A stretch of 64,000 bases of DNA from contig NZ_BEGX01000071.1 in assembly GCF_002583555.1 (NCBI RefSeq), positions 99,845 through 163,844 of the forward strand. Reading direction: 5' to 3'. This document shows, piece by piece, positions 52,820-61,498 of the stretch. The translations under genes were made by a program, and so were the position numbers. Source of the DNA: Pseudonocardia sp. N23 (GTDB taxonomy: Bacteria; Actinomycetota; Actinomycetes; Mycobacteriales; Pseudonocardiaceae). How positions within the stretch are numbered: position 1 is the stretch's first letter; the number at the start of each line of letters is the position of its first letter. The notes under the pieces were generated by a model. That model had not been told where the DNA came from. It saw nothing but the letters and a program-made list of their open reading frames with translations, and did not search any database.

Positions 52820-53661
52820 GGGTGGCGGACGCGGTGCCGGTCGGGTCAGGGCCCGTTGCGATGGACGGTACGGCCGTCGGGAAGGGCGCGGCTCGGGTGG
52901 CCGCGGGGGCGCGGATGAACGGGCCTGCGGACAGCGCGGGCCGGCCCGGCGGGAGCGAACCGGCCGGCGGGAACGAGCGGGAAGGGGCGGCGACGATGGA
53001 CCACGTGCTGGAGCACCTGCGGGATCGCAGGACGGAGCGCGCACCCGGCGGGCCGGCGGAGCCGTCGGCCCGTGTCGGCCGGGACGACCGGCGCGGCGCA
53101 GCCGGGCGGGATGCGGGACAGACGGTGTTGCCGTTCGTCGCCGGCCCGCGGCGGCCGCGGCAGGCAGGCCGAGGCCGGGGTGGGGAAGCCCCGGCACGTC
53201 CCGCCGCCACCGGTCGTCGCGCCGCGTTCGACGCCCCACGCGGCGACGGGCGCGGTGCCCGTACGCGGCGGGGGTCGCAGGCGGTACCGCCGACGTCGCG
53301 GCACGCGGGCGCACTCCTGCGGCAGGCGCAGGAGGGGCTTGCCGAGGCCCGAACGCTGGAAGACCCGTTGCGCCGCTATCCCGCCGCCTATCTGTCCGCA
53401 CTGCGTGCCGCGGCGGCGGTACTGGCGTTGCGGGCGCGGCCGCAGCCGCGTCGCGGCGCCACCCGCAACGTGTGGGACCTGCTCGCAGGCGTGGCCCCGG
53501 AGCTGGGGGAGTGGGCGTCGTTCTTCGCGTCCTGCTCCGCGACGCGTGCGGCCGCCGAGGTGGGGATCGCGCGGCTGGTGAGCCGCCGCGACGCCGACGA
53601 CCTGCTCCGCCAGTCCGAGCAGTTCGTCGCGCTCGTCGCGGCCGGCGTACCGATCCGATGA
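52816..53661 (+). CDS. HEPN-domain protein (SAV_6107 type), SOS-controlled
   Basis: 281 residues. The first 160 are Arg/Gly-rich and disordered, with a short helix MDHVLEHLRDRR. The last 120 form a helical HEPN-like domain: ALLRQAQEGLAEARTLEDPL, RYPAAYLSALRAAAAVLALR, NVWDLLAGVAPELGEWASFF and DADDLLRQSEQFVALV. The usual HEPN Rx4-6H nuclease motif is not evident, so catalysis is uncertain. ATG 52816 overlaps the DUF6504 stop. The pair forms an SOS operon; a role in damage tolerance is inferred. Confidence 0.8.
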   Translation: MRVADAVPVGSGPVAMDGTAVGKGAARVAAGARMNGPADSAGRPGGSEPAGGNEREGAATMDHVLEHLRDRRTERAPGGPAEPSARVGRDDRRGAAGRDAGQTVLPFVAGPRRPRQAGRGRGGEAPARPAATGRRAAFDAPRGDGRGARTRRGSQAVPPTSRHAGALLRQAQEGLAEARTLEDPLRRYPAAYLSALRAAAAVLALRARPQPRRGATRNVWDLLAGVAPELGEWASFFASCSATRAAAEVGIARLVSRRDADDLLRQSEQFVALVAAGVPIR

Positions 53662-53723
53662 CCGCGGTGTCGCCGGCTGCCGCGGTGGCGGCAGCCGGCT
53701 ACCACGATGAACTGACCGGCAGG

Positions 53724-54608
53724 TCAGGCGATCGGAGGGGGAGGCGAGGTGCCCGGCCGCCCGGACGCGCGTCCACTGCGCAGCACCCGGGCCAGCAACG
53801 TCGTGAACACGGCCGAGACCTCGCGCGCCCCCGGGGTGTCCCACGCCTGGATGGGCAGGCACGCGCCCTGGGCCTGCTGCACGGCCGACCGGTCGGGCAC
53901 CACACCGCTGAACACCAGCGGCCCGAAGATCTCCCGCAGCTCGGAGATGCGGTACTCGTGCTCGGCGTTGCGGGGGCGGACCCGGTTGATCAACACCCCC
54001 AGCGGCTGCAGCTCGGGGTTGCCGCGATGCCGCTCGGTGTGCACCGCGTCGAACGCCCGCTGCACGCCCGACACCGCGAACATCGTCGGGTCCGTGACCA
54101 GGATCGCCCGCTGCGCCGCGGTGAGCGCGCTGCGGGTGAGCTGCCCCAGCGACGGCGGGCAGTCGATGACCACGAGCCGGTAGGCGTCGGGATCGCCGGG
54201 GTCGTACCCGGCGGCGCCGGCGATCGGGTCGTCATCGTCGTCCGGGTCGGCGTCGGGCAGGTCGTGCAGCCGGGACAGGGCCCGCACCAGCCGGTTGAGC
54301 TGCTTCGGGCCGGGATCGGGATGGTTGTGCCGCTCGGTCTGCTCCGCACCGACGACGACGTCGAGCCCCTCACCCCATCCGCTCGGTGCGATCGCCCGGT
54401 GCAGCACGGAGCGCCGTGGATCGTCGAGCACGTCGGCGATGGTCGCCGTCGTGGGCTCGACATCGAGGGCGATGGTGGCATTCGCCTGCGGGTCGAGATC
54501 GACCAGCAGGGTCCGGATTCCGTGATGCAGGGCAGCACCCGCGAGACCGAGGGCCACGGTGGTCTTCCCGACACCGCCCTTGAGGCTCAACGTGGCGACG
54601 ACGTGCAC
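53724..54608 (-). CDS. ParA/Soj-family ATPase, without visible ParB
   Basis: 294 residues. ATLSLKGGVGKTTVALGLA (6-24) is the deviant Walker A with signature Lys, LLVDLDPQANATIAL the Walker A', and RLVVIDCPPSLGQLTRSAL the Walker B. An acidic insert DADPDDDDDP near residue 125 is unusual. The C-terminus ends SGRPGTSPPPPIA, disordered. It could position chromosomes, plasmids or protein clusters; no parB or parS lies nearby, so it is an orphan. It is divergent from a methyltransferase gene with 43 bases between start codons. Confidence 0.9.
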   Translation of the reverse strand: MHVVATLSLKGGVGKTTVALGLAGAALHHGIRTLLVDLDPQANATIALDVEPTTATIADVLDDPRRSVLHRAIAPSGWGEGLDVVVGAEQTERHNHPDPGPKQLNRLVRALSRLHDLPDADPDDDDDPIAGAAGYDPGDPDAYRLVVIDCPPSLGQLTRSALTAAQRAILVTDPTMFAVSGVQRAFDAVHTERHRGNPELQPLGVLINRVRPRNAEHEYRISELREIFGPLVFSGVVPDRSAVQQAQGACLPIQAWDTPGAREVSAVFTTLLARVLRSGRASGRPGTSPPPPIA

Positions 54609-54620
54609 GCGATCAAACTA
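54609..54620 (-). promoter_or_regulatory. Leaderless -10 of the parA-like gene
   Basis: TAGTTT (54620 to 54615) and 6 bases before GTG 54608. Confidence 0.5.
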
Positions 54621-54638
54621 CTCCGTCTTGGGGACCAC

Positions 54639-54651
54639 TACGCTGCGGTCC
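54639..54651 (+). promoter_or_regulatory. Leaderless -10 of the methyltransferase gene
   Basis: TACGCT (54639-54644) and 7 bases before GTG 54652, only 18 bases from the opposing -10. Confidence 0.55.
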
Positions 54652-55401
54652 GTGACTGCGGCGGCGGGAGATCTGCTCGGTGCGTCCGGCGGCAGCCGGG
54701 TGGGCCGAGCGCTCGAGACGGAGCTGGATCGAGTCCGGGGGGCGCACCCCGCCCGCCGACCACTGGTCCTCGACGTGGGCGGCGGAAGCGGCGCGTGGGC
54801 GGTGCCGCTCGCGGTGGCGGGCTGCACCGTGATGGTCGTCGACAGCAGCCCCAACGCTCTCGCCGCGCTGCAGCGGCGCGCCCGTGAGGCGGGCGTCGGC
54901 GAGCACGTGAGCGCGGTGCAGGGCGACGTCGACGCCCTCGCCGACTGCGTCGAACCCGGCAGCGCCGATCTCGTGCTCGGTCACGGGCTGCTCGAGGTCG
55001 TCGACGACGCGCACCGCGCCGTCGAGGCCCTCACCGCAGCGGCGGCCCCCGGTGCGGCGGTGTCGGTGCTGGTCACGGGCCGCACCGCGGCCGTGCTGAC
55101 CCGTGTCCTCGCCGGTCGGCTCGCCGAGGCCCGCGCGATCCTCACCGACCCCGACGGTCGCTCCGGCGCCGGCGACAAGCTGCGCCGCCGCCTCGACGGG
55201 CCCGGCCTGCGGTCGTTGCTCGACGGCGCGGGCCTCGTCGTCGAGGTGGTCCAGGGCGACGGAGTGCTCGACTCCTGGCTGCCCGGCGCCGTCCGCGACG
55301 GTGGCGCGGCCGAGGTCGCCGAGCTCGAGTCGCTCGCGGCGGGTGTGCCGGCGCTGCGCGAGGTCGCGACCCGGCTGCACGCGCTCGCCCGTCGTCCCTG
55401 A
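54652..55401 (+). CDS. Class I SAM-dependent methyltransferase (SmtA/CmoM-like)
   Basis: 249 residues. VLDVGGGSGAWAVPLAVAG is motif I, VMVVDSSPNALAALQRRA motif II, DVDALADCVEPGSADLVLGHGLLEVV motifs III and IV (two pieces). The C-terminal LRRRLDGPGLRSLLDGAGL and VVQGDGVLDSWLPGA resemble SmtA/CmoM tRNA methyltransferases. The substrate is not certain. The next gene is DUF3040 after 377 bases. Confidence 0.85.
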   Translation: MTAAAGDLLGASGGSRVGRALETELDRVRGAHPARRPLVLDVGGGSGAWAVPLAVAGCTVMVVDSSPNALAALQRRAREAGVGEHVSAVQGDVDALADCVEPGSADLVLGHGLLEVVDDAHRAVEALTAAAAPGAAVSVLVTGRTAAVLTRVLAGRLAEARAILTDPDGRSGAGDKLRRRLDGPGLRSLLDGAGLVVEVVQGDGVLDSWLPGAVRDGGAAEVAELESLAAGVPALREVATRLHALARRP

Positions 55402-55778
55402 GCGGCGGAGCCGACGTGTCGTCCCTACGGCGACGATAGAACGCCGGAAGGCATCCTGACCTGCTACGTGGAGTCCCGGCGCGCACCGGGACGCGCGGGC
55501 CGGATCGGTCCGGGCGGCCGGGCGTCGGGGTGGGCCGCGGAACGGGCCCGGCGACGGCGGCGTGGTCCCGCGGCTCGGTCCGGGCGGACGCACGGTTCGT
55601 CCGGAGGGCGAGGAGTGTGAGCCGTTCGAAGATCGGACAGTCGTGTTGGATACTCCGGCTAGTGGACCAGGCGCCGGACTCGTATCCTCTGCACTAGACG
55701 CCCACCCTGGGCGCTCGTCGTGTCGTTCCGGCACCATGGAAGATGACCCGACCGAAGATGTGTGCCGGAGGCGAAGCC
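55402..55778. other. Intergenic region before the DUF3040 gene
   Basis: TATCCT at 55683-55688 is a plausible -10 for the DUF3040 gene, with a leader of about 85 bases. A 26-codon ORF from GTG 55618 has GAGGAG upstream but no other support. CCGGGCGG-type GC repeats fill 55500-55560. I see no RNA family. Confidence 0.4.
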
Positions 55779-56174
55779 ATGCCCCTCTCCGAGCACGAGC
55801 AGCGACTGCTCGATCAGATCGAGCGTGCTCTCTACGCCGAGGACCCCAAGTTCGCATCGTCCGTACGCGGCGGCCGAATGCGCAAACCCACCCGCCGCAG
55901 GCGCCTTCAGGGCGTCCTGGTGTTCCTGCTCGGCCTTGTCCTGCTCGTCGTCGGAGTTGCCGTACGTGCGCTTTGGCTCGCCAGTAGCTTCCCCGTCCTG
56001 AGCGTGGTCGGCTTCCTGCTGATGCTGGGTGGCGCCGTGCTGGCCGTGACGTCCGTGGGTGCCAGTGGTGCCGCTGCCGCACAGGGCGGCAAGAGCGCCA
56101 CGCAGCCGCAGGAACGCGGCGGCTTCACCGGGAAGATGGAGGAGCGTTTCCGGCGGCGCTTCGAGCAGGAGTGA
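55779..56174 (+). CDS. DUF3040 membrane protein
   Basis: 131 residues. The start MPLSEHEQRLLDQIERALYA is the DUF3040 signature, then a basic RKPTRRRRLQ and two transmembrane helices (VLVFLLGLVLLVVGVAV and LSVVGFLLMLGGAVLAV). The C-terminus is basic. Function is unknown; mycobacterial Rv2169c holds this place near the mra cluster. ATG 55779 has GGAGG 8 bases upstream. Its transcript faces the tgpA operon end-on across a 30-bp palindrome. Confidence 0.92.
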   Translation: MPLSEHEQRLLDQIERALYAEDPKFASSVRGGRMRKPTRRRRLQGVLVFLLGLVLLVVGVAVRALWLASSFPVLSVVGFLLMLGGAVLAVTSVGASGAAAAQGGKSATQPQERGGFTGKMEERFRRRFEQE

Positions 56175-56358
56175 GCTGACCTCGGGACAGCGTCCCGCAC
56201 GACGGCGGCCCGGCTGGGCCGCCGTCGTCGTATGTCCGCCCGCGGAGCAGGGCGAGCGCGAACCGGTCGCGCGCACTCACAGCCACGGCATCTCGCGCGC
56301 GTCGTCGGCCGCCACCCTGACGATCGTGGAACCGGCCGCCGCGGACCGTGGGGTTGCG

Positions 56359-56388
56359 CAGCGGCGAGGGTGCGCACCCTCGCCGCTG
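56359..56388. terminator. 30-bp perfect palindrome between convergent genes
   Basis: 15-bp arms meet without spacer at 56373/56374 (centre GTGC-GCAC). Located between DUF3040 and the transglutaminase gene stops, it probably terminates both. Confidence 0.75.
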
Positions 56389-56433
56389 TCTCGTCGCCTC
56401 GGGGCGACCGTGAGGGTGCGCGCGGAGTGAGCG

Positions 56434-58692
56434 TCAGGCGGAGGTGGTCGTGCGGGCCGGGGCGAGGTTGCGGCGGTCGGTCACCGAGCGCGGGAACAGC
56501 CGCCGGCCGAGGCCGATCGGGGTGCCCGTGGCCATCGCCTCCCGGACCGTACCGATGGCCGAGGTGAGCGCGGCGCCGTCGGCCTGCAACGGGCCACCGG
56601 CGTAGCGGGCGGCCTCGACGGCGGTGACGAGGTCGCGCAGCGCGTCCCGGGCGGGATCGCCGAGGCTGTGCGCGCCGACCAGCCGGCGGGCGGCACCGCG
56701 GACGGTGTCGGTGTCCGGGACGGTGACGCCGCGGTCGGTGGACTCCGCGAGCACCTCGGCCCAGGCCTGTTCGGCGGCGTCCGGTCCGCCGCCACCGGCC
56801 GCGGCGAGCCGTCGCCGGCGTTGCCCGCGACGCAGCAGCGAGGGCAGCGCGAGCGTGGCGACGACCAGCAGCGCGAGGACGGCCGCGACCGGGATCGTCC
56901 ACGAGCTCGGCTCGTCGGTGGACGGGGGCGGCTGGTCGGGGGCGGTGGCCTGGTCCTGCGGGACGCCGGGGTCGGGCGAGTCGGTGGGGGTGGGGTCGGC
57001 GTCCTGCGGGGTGGCGGGCTCGGGGTCGGAGCCGCTCTGGTCGCGCGCCTGCTGCACGTAGGCGGGGACGATGCTGCGGCCGTCGGCGAGCGGGGTGGGG
57101 TCGAAGGCGGTCCAGCCGTAGCCGGCGAAGTAGACCTCGACCCACGCGTGCGCGTCGGAGCTGGTGATCAGCCGGCGGTCGCCGTCGACGGTGCCGCCGG
57201 TGAAGCCGACGGCGACCCGTGACGGCACGCCGACGGTGCGGAGCATCACGGCCATCGCGGTGGCGAACTGTTCGCAGTAGCCGGTGCGGCCCTGGGTGAG
57301 GAAGTCGACGAGCGCGTCGTCGCCGGTTCCGGGCGCGGTCTGCAGGCTGTAGTGGAACTGCGAGGACGGGCCGGTGAAGAAGTCGGTGACGGCCATCGCC
57401 TTGTCGAAGGCGGTGACCCGGCCGCGGGTGACCTCGGTGGTCAGGGCGCCGACGCGGGGGTCGACGCCGGCGACGTTGAGGTAGCCGACGTCGACGGCGC
57501 CGGGTGCGGCGGTGGCGGCGCGCAGCTCCTCGGCGCTGGGCGTGCCGATCACGGCGGACTGGGTCCAGCCGCTCTCCTCGCGCTGGCGGGTGCTGTAGGC
57601 GATGCCGGAGGCGGGGTCGAACGACCACGCGTCGGACAGGCCGTCGACCCGCTCGGGGCTGCCGTAGAGGGGGAGCCAGTAGTCGCGGAAGCCGACGTTC
57701 TCGACGGTGACGGTGGCCCGATCGGCGTTGCCGGTGGGCAGGCCGGGCAGGTCGGCGTCGCCGATGCGGACGCCGGGGGCGGGTGCGGTGGCGACGAACC
57801 CGCGGTCGGCGGCGAAGTCCCGCAACGTCAGTGCCCGCATGTACTGGGCGCGGGGGAGGCCGGAGACCTCGAAGAGGTCGGTGGGGGTGCCGCGGGTGAG
57901 CTGGCCGCGCAGCGCGGTGAAGGGGTTGAGCCCGATGGCGCCGGTGGCGCCGGCGTTGCCGCTGGTGAACCGGCCGGTGGTGCCGACCGCGGTGAACAAT
58001 GACCCGGCGAGCAGCGCGACGGCGACGGCGACGGCCGTCATGACGATGCCGGCGGGCAGCTGGCGGCGGGCGCCGCGGCGGGTGAGCAGGAGCATCGCGA
58101 ACCCGGCGGCGGGCCCGGCGACGGCCCACCACGGCAGGAGCTGCCCGGTGAGCGCGGTCGGGACGGCGTAGACGGCGAGCAGCGGCACGCCGGCGGCGGC
58201 CGCGGCCTGCCCGACGACGGCGATGAGCTGCACGACGATCGCGACGGCGCCGATGGCACCTGTCGAGAGCAGCAGGATCTCGGGGGTGGCGGCGATGGGC
58301 GGGACGCCGGTGCCGATCTGGGCGCCCGCACCGGCGACGAGCCGGCCGAGCTCGGCGAACGCGGAGGGTCCGGGCCACCACTCGGGGGTGAAGACCACCA
58401 CGAGGTACTCGAGGACGGCGAGGACGGAGACGACGGCGCCGACGACGGCGTGGGTGCGGCGCAGCAGCAGGCCGACGACGACGCAGACGGCGATGACCCC
58501 GGCGGCGTGGCCGAGCCAGGCGAGGCCCGAGACGACGGCGGCGACGGGCGCGGAGGCGAGCAGGACGGCGACGCCGGCGATGACGCCGACCCAGGGCCCG
58601 GCGCGGTGGGGCGCGGGTGCGGGACGGGGGGTGGGGCGTCGATCGGTGTCGGTGTCGGTCTCCCGGGGCCGGGGCGGTGCGGGGGCGCTCAC
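56434..58692 (-). CDS. Transglutaminase-like membrane protein (TgpA/DUF3488 type)
   Basis: 752 residues. About six N-terminal transmembrane helices (residues 30-240) precede an extracellular transglutaminase core: GRTGYCEQFATAMAVMLRTV (catalytic Cys about 473), SSDAHAWVEVYFAG (His) and WTAFDPTPLADG (Asp). After a Pro/Asp-rich linker a further helix (WTIPVAAVLALLVVATLAL) leads to a cytoplasmic DUF4129-like tail. It may crosslink or cleave envelope proteins. GTG 58692 overlaps the DUF58 stop (GTGA). It is last in a moxR-DUF58-tgpA operon. Confidence 0.92.
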   Translation of the reverse strand: MSAPAPPRPRETDTDTDRRPTPRPAPAPHRAGPWVGVIAGVAVLLASAPVAAVVSGLAWLGHAAGVIAVCVVVGLLLRRTHAVVGAVVSVLAVLEYLVVVFTPEWWPGPSAFAELGRLVAGAGAQIGTGVPPIAATPEILLLSTGAIGAVAIVVQLIAVVGQAAAAAGVPLLAVYAVPTALTGQLLPWWAVAGPAAGFAMLLLTRRGARRQLPAGIVMTAVAVAVALLAGSLFTAVGTTGRFTSGNAGATGAIGLNPFTALRGQLTRGTPTDLFEVSGLPRAQYMRALTLRDFAADRGFVATAPAPGVRIGDADLPGLPTGNADRATVTVENVGFRDYWLPLYGSPERVDGLSDAWSFDPASGIAYSTRQREESGWTQSAVIGTPSAEELRAATAAPGAVDVGYLNVAGVDPRVGALTTEVTRGRVTAFDKAMAVTDFFTGPSSQFHYSLQTAPGTGDDALVDFLTQGRTGYCEQFATAMAVMLRTVGVPSRVAVGFTGGTVDGDRRLITSSDAHAWVEVYFAGYGWTAFDPTPLADGRSIVPAYVQQARDQSGSDPEPATPQDADPTPTDSPDPGVPQDQATAPDQPPPSTDEPSSWTIPVAAVLALLVVATLALPSLLRRGQRRRRLAAAGGGGPDAAEQAWAEVLAESTDRGVTVPDTDTVRGAARRLVGAHSLGDPARDALRDLVTAVEAARYAGGPLQADGAALTSAIGTVREAMATGTPIGLGRRLFPRSVTDRRNLAPARTTTSA

Positions 58693-59963
58693 CACGCGCT
58701 CCCGGCGACGGCCTGCCGCCCGGCGGCGAGCTCGGCCCAGCAGCTGCGGGGGTCGGTGTCGGCGCGGGCGACGGCGACGTGCCAGCCGGCGGCGCGCAGG
58801 GCGACCGCGGCGGCGTCGGCGCCCGGGGCGCGGGCGGCGCCGGTGGTGTCCCAGCCGGCGACGTCGAGCAGGATCGCGTGTCCGCCGCCGTGGGGGCGGC
58901 GTTCGAGGAGCGCGCCGACGTCCTCCACGGTGGCGGCGCCGAGGATCGCGACGACGTCGCCGGTGGGGGCGACGGGCGGCCCGCCGAGCCCGGTGCGGGC
59001 GGAGACGCGCAGCGTCGCGAGTGCGTCGAGGATGCGGTCGGCGCCGGCCGAGGGGCCCCCGCCGACGCTGCCGCCGACGCGGTCGCCCAGCGCCGTGCCG
59101 TCCTCGGTGACGAGCGTGACGGGTTCACCGTGGCGGATCATGTGCAGGCAGATGCTCCCGGCGAGGGACACGGCGTACTCGAGGCTGGACGTCGGCCCGT
59201 CGCCGCGGTGGGCGCCGTCGCGCCGGTCGAGCAGCACGGTGATCTCGCCGCGCCAGGGGCGTTCCTCGAGGCGGACCATGAGGTCGTCGTGGCGGGCGGT
59301 GGCGCGCCAGTGCACGCGGCGCAGCTCGTCGCCGGAGCGGTAGGGGCGCACCATGACGTCGGGTTCGCCGACGCCCTGGTGGGCGACGACGGCGCCGGGA
59401 GTGCCCTCGCCGCCGCCGAGTGCGGACGGCAGCCCGTGCAGGTCGACGGTGGCGGGCAGGACGAGGAGCCGGTCGGCCTCGCCGTAGCGGCGGGGGAACT
59501 CGGCGAGCCCGAGGGGGTCGGTGATGCGGGCGACGAGCGGGCCGACGCGGTGCTCGCCGCGCAGGACGGGCCGCAGCGGGTAGCGCAACGTGACCCCGGA
59601 GCGGGCGGGGAGCCGGTGGACGGTGAACCGCGGTGGTGCCGACGCCCGGGGCCCGGCGGCGTCCGGCACGGTGTCGGCGACGCGCAGCGCTCCGACGAGC
59701 GGGCCGCCGGTGAGGCGGACGTCGACGCCGCAGTCGGTGCCGACGGGGACGCGTGCGGGGTCCACGGTGCGGTGCGCCCGGATGGCGCGGCGGGTGAGGG
59801 CGGCGACGGCGAGCGACAGCAGTGGCAGCGCGACGACGAACAACGCGAGGCGCAGCAGGTCGCGTTCGTCGAGGACGACCGCACTGACGGCGGTCGCGAC
59901 ACCACCCGCGAGCAGGCAGCGGCCGCGCACGGTCAGCCCTGAGGACCACCGCGGTGACGCCAC
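58689..59963 (-). CDS. DUF58 protein with vWA-like fold
   Basis: 424 residues. Two N-terminal transmembrane segments (residues 10-60) are followed by a beta domain and the DUF58 signature PYRSGDELRRVHWRATAR with LMVRLEERPWRGEITVLLD, the latter opening a von Willebrand A-like fold whose metal site reads LLDRRDG. DUF58 proteins pair with MoxR ATPases. GTG 59963 is 4 bases after the moxR stop, and its stop overlaps the transglutaminase start. Confidence 0.92.
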   Translation of the reverse strand: MASPRWSSGLTVRGRCLLAGGVATAVSAVVLDERDLLRLALFVVALPLLSLAVAALTRRAIRAHRTVDPARVPVGTDCGVDVRLTGGPLVGALRVADTVPDAAGPRASAPPRFTVHRLPARSGVTLRYPLRPVLRGEHRVGPLVARITDPLGLAEFPRRYGEADRLLVLPATVDLHGLPSALGGGEGTPGAVVAHQGVGEPDVMVRPYRSGDELRRVHWRATARHDDLMVRLEERPWRGEITVLLDRRDGAHRGDGPTSSLEYAVSLAGSICLHMIRHGEPVTLVTEDGTALGDRVGGSVGGGPSAGADRILDALATLRVSARTGLGGPPVAPTGDVVAILGAATVEDVGALLERRPHGGGHAILLDVAGWDTTGAARAPGADAAAVALRAAGWHVAVARADTDPRSCWAELAAGRQAVAGSAW

Positions 59964-59967
59964 CGGG

Positions 59968-60993
59968 TCAGGCTCCCGAGCGCGCGGCCGGGACCGGGAC
60001 GGGCAGCCCGCCGACGAGGGCGCGGACGATGTCGCCCGCCGAGCGGCGTGCGGCCTGGGCGTCGGGGGTGAGCATCAGGCGGTGCGCGAGGACGGGGACG
60101 GCGACGGCCTGCACGTCGTCGGGGACGACGTAGTGGCGGCCGGCGAGCGCGGCCTGGGCGCGGGCGGCGCGCACGAGGTGCAGCGTCGCACGGGGGGAGG
60201 CGCCGAGGCGCAGGTCGGGCAGCGCGCGGGTGGCGGTGACGATGTCGACGCAGTACTGCCGCACCTCGGGTGCGATGTGCAGGTGGCGCACCGCGTCGAC
60301 GACGGCGCGCACGGCGCGGGCGTCGGTGACGGGGCGCAGCGTCTCCAGCGGGTCGGACGCGGAGTGCTCGTCGACCATCGCGAGCTCGGCGGCCGGGTCG
60401 GGGTAGCCGATGGACACCCGGGCGGTGAACCGGTCGCGCTGGGCCTCGGGCAGCGGGAAGGTGCCGTCCATCTCGACGGGGTTCTGGGTGGCGACGACCA
60501 TGAACGGGGCGGCGAGCTGATAGGTCGCGCCGTCGACGGTGACCTGGTCCTCGGCCATGCACTCGAGCAGCGCCGACTGCGTCTTGGGGGAGGCGCGGTT
60601 GATCTCGTCGGCGATGACGATGTTGGCGAAGACGGGGCCGGGCCGGAACTCGAACTCGCTGCTGTTGCGGTTGTAGATCGACATGCCCGTGATGTCGCCG
60701 GGCAGCAGGTCGGGGGTGAACTGCACGCGGCTGACCGAACAGTCGATGGACCGGGCCAGCGCCTTGGCCAGTGACGTCTTGCCGACGCCGGGGACGTCCT
60801 CGACGAGCAGGTGGCCCTCGGCCAGCAGCGTGACGAGCGCGACCCGCACGACCTCGGGCTTGCCGACGAGCACGCGGCCGATGCTCGCGGCGATGCGGGA
60901 CGTGACGTCGGCGATGGCCCCGACGGCGGGGAGGTCGGTGTCGGTGTCGGTGGCCGCGCGTGGCCGACCGGACCGGCTGCTCGTCGTGGTCAC
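59968..60993 (-). CDS. moxR: MoxR-family AAA+ ATPase
   Basis: 341 residues. VEDVPGVGKTSLAKALA (about 66-82) is the Walker A, FANIVIADEINRASPKTQSA the Walker B, and FMVVATQNPVEMDGTFPLPE sensor 1, all in MoxR form. The C-terminal lid follows (ASPRATLHLVRAARAQAAL). MoxR proteins act as chaperones for vWA partners, here the DUF58 product. GTG 60993 has GAGAGGA about 8 bases upstream. It is first in the operon and divergent from mraZ across 505 bases. Confidence 0.95.
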   Translation of the reverse strand: MTTTSSRSGRPRAATDTDTDLPAVGAIADVTSRIAASIGRVLVGKPEVVRVALVTLLAEGHLLVEDVPGVGKTSLAKALARSIDCSVSRVQFTPDLLPGDITGMSIYNRNSSEFEFRPGPVFANIVIADEINRASPKTQSALLECMAEDQVTVDGATYQLAAPFMVVATQNPVEMDGTFPLPEAQRDRFTARVSIGYPDPAAELAMVDEHSASDPLETLRPVTDARAVRAVVDAVRHLHIAPEVRQYCVDIVTATRALPDLRLGASPRATLHLVRAARAQAALAGRHYVVPDDVQAVAVPVLAHRLMLTPDAQAARRSAGDIVRALVGGLPVPVPAARSGA

Positions 60994-61425
60994 CCGTCGT
61001 CCTCTCAGTCGTGCTCCCGGGACCTGCAGGACCGCCGCACACGGCGGGATCCACGAGGCGGTGTCACCACAGTCTGTCAAACGACGCGCCGGAGGTTCGC
61101 CCGGACGAGTGTTGTCACAGTTTCGTCTCGCCGACCGGTGCCCGGAGGGCGGCAGCCGGGCGCGCGGACGGCGGCAGTCCCGGCGCGGAGTGGTCCCCAC
61201 CGCTCCCCACCGCGCCGAGCGGGCCGCCCACCATGCCCCCCCACCGCCCCCCACCCGGGGCCCGTGATCGCCCCCGAAGCGCCCCACGGGCCGTGGAACA
61301 GGTGGTCGTACGGGGTGGGGTGGCGTCCCTGCACGCTCGCGCCCCCCACCGGGCCCCCACCCACCCCCACCGTTCCTGAGCTGCAGGGATCCGCCGATCG
61401 TGGCTCCGGGAGGCTGCGTTTCGGG
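60994..61425. other. Long divergent intergenic region rich in CCCCA/TGGGG motifs
   Basis: It contains eight CCCCA motifs (61195, 61205, 61239, 61249, 61282, 61344, 61355, 61365), several exactly 10 bases apart, i.e. TGGGG boxes on the minus strand, plus TGGGG on the plus strand at 61316. No protein-coding gene is convincing here. The moxR promoter must lie at the left end. Confidence 0.6.
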
Positions 61426-61457
61426 TTGACGGTGGAGTGAAGTGGGGTAGTGTGGGG
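61426..61457 (+). promoter_or_regulatory. mraZ promoter with MraZ boxes
   Basis: TTGACG (61426-61431) and TAGTGT (61448-61453) are 16 bases apart. TGGAG (61433), TGGGG (61443) and TGGGG (61453) follow the TGGGN-N5 repeat known as the MraZ operator and cover the spacer and -10. Self-repression by MraZ is expected. Confidence 0.85.
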
Positions 61458-61498
61458 CGCGTTGGAGCAACCGGGGACCTCGGGGAGAGGCGGTGCCG

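Noticed and set aside
55907..59128. Open minus-strand frame of over 1,000 codons
   Set aside because: Arg/Pro-rich shadow of the transglutaminase and DUF58 genes in another frame.
61195..61369. 6C RNA motif or G-quadruplex as main explanation of the C-runs
   Set aside because: I could not draw the two hairpins of 6C RNA; the exact 10-base spacing fits MraZ boxes better, though quadruplex formation is not excluded.
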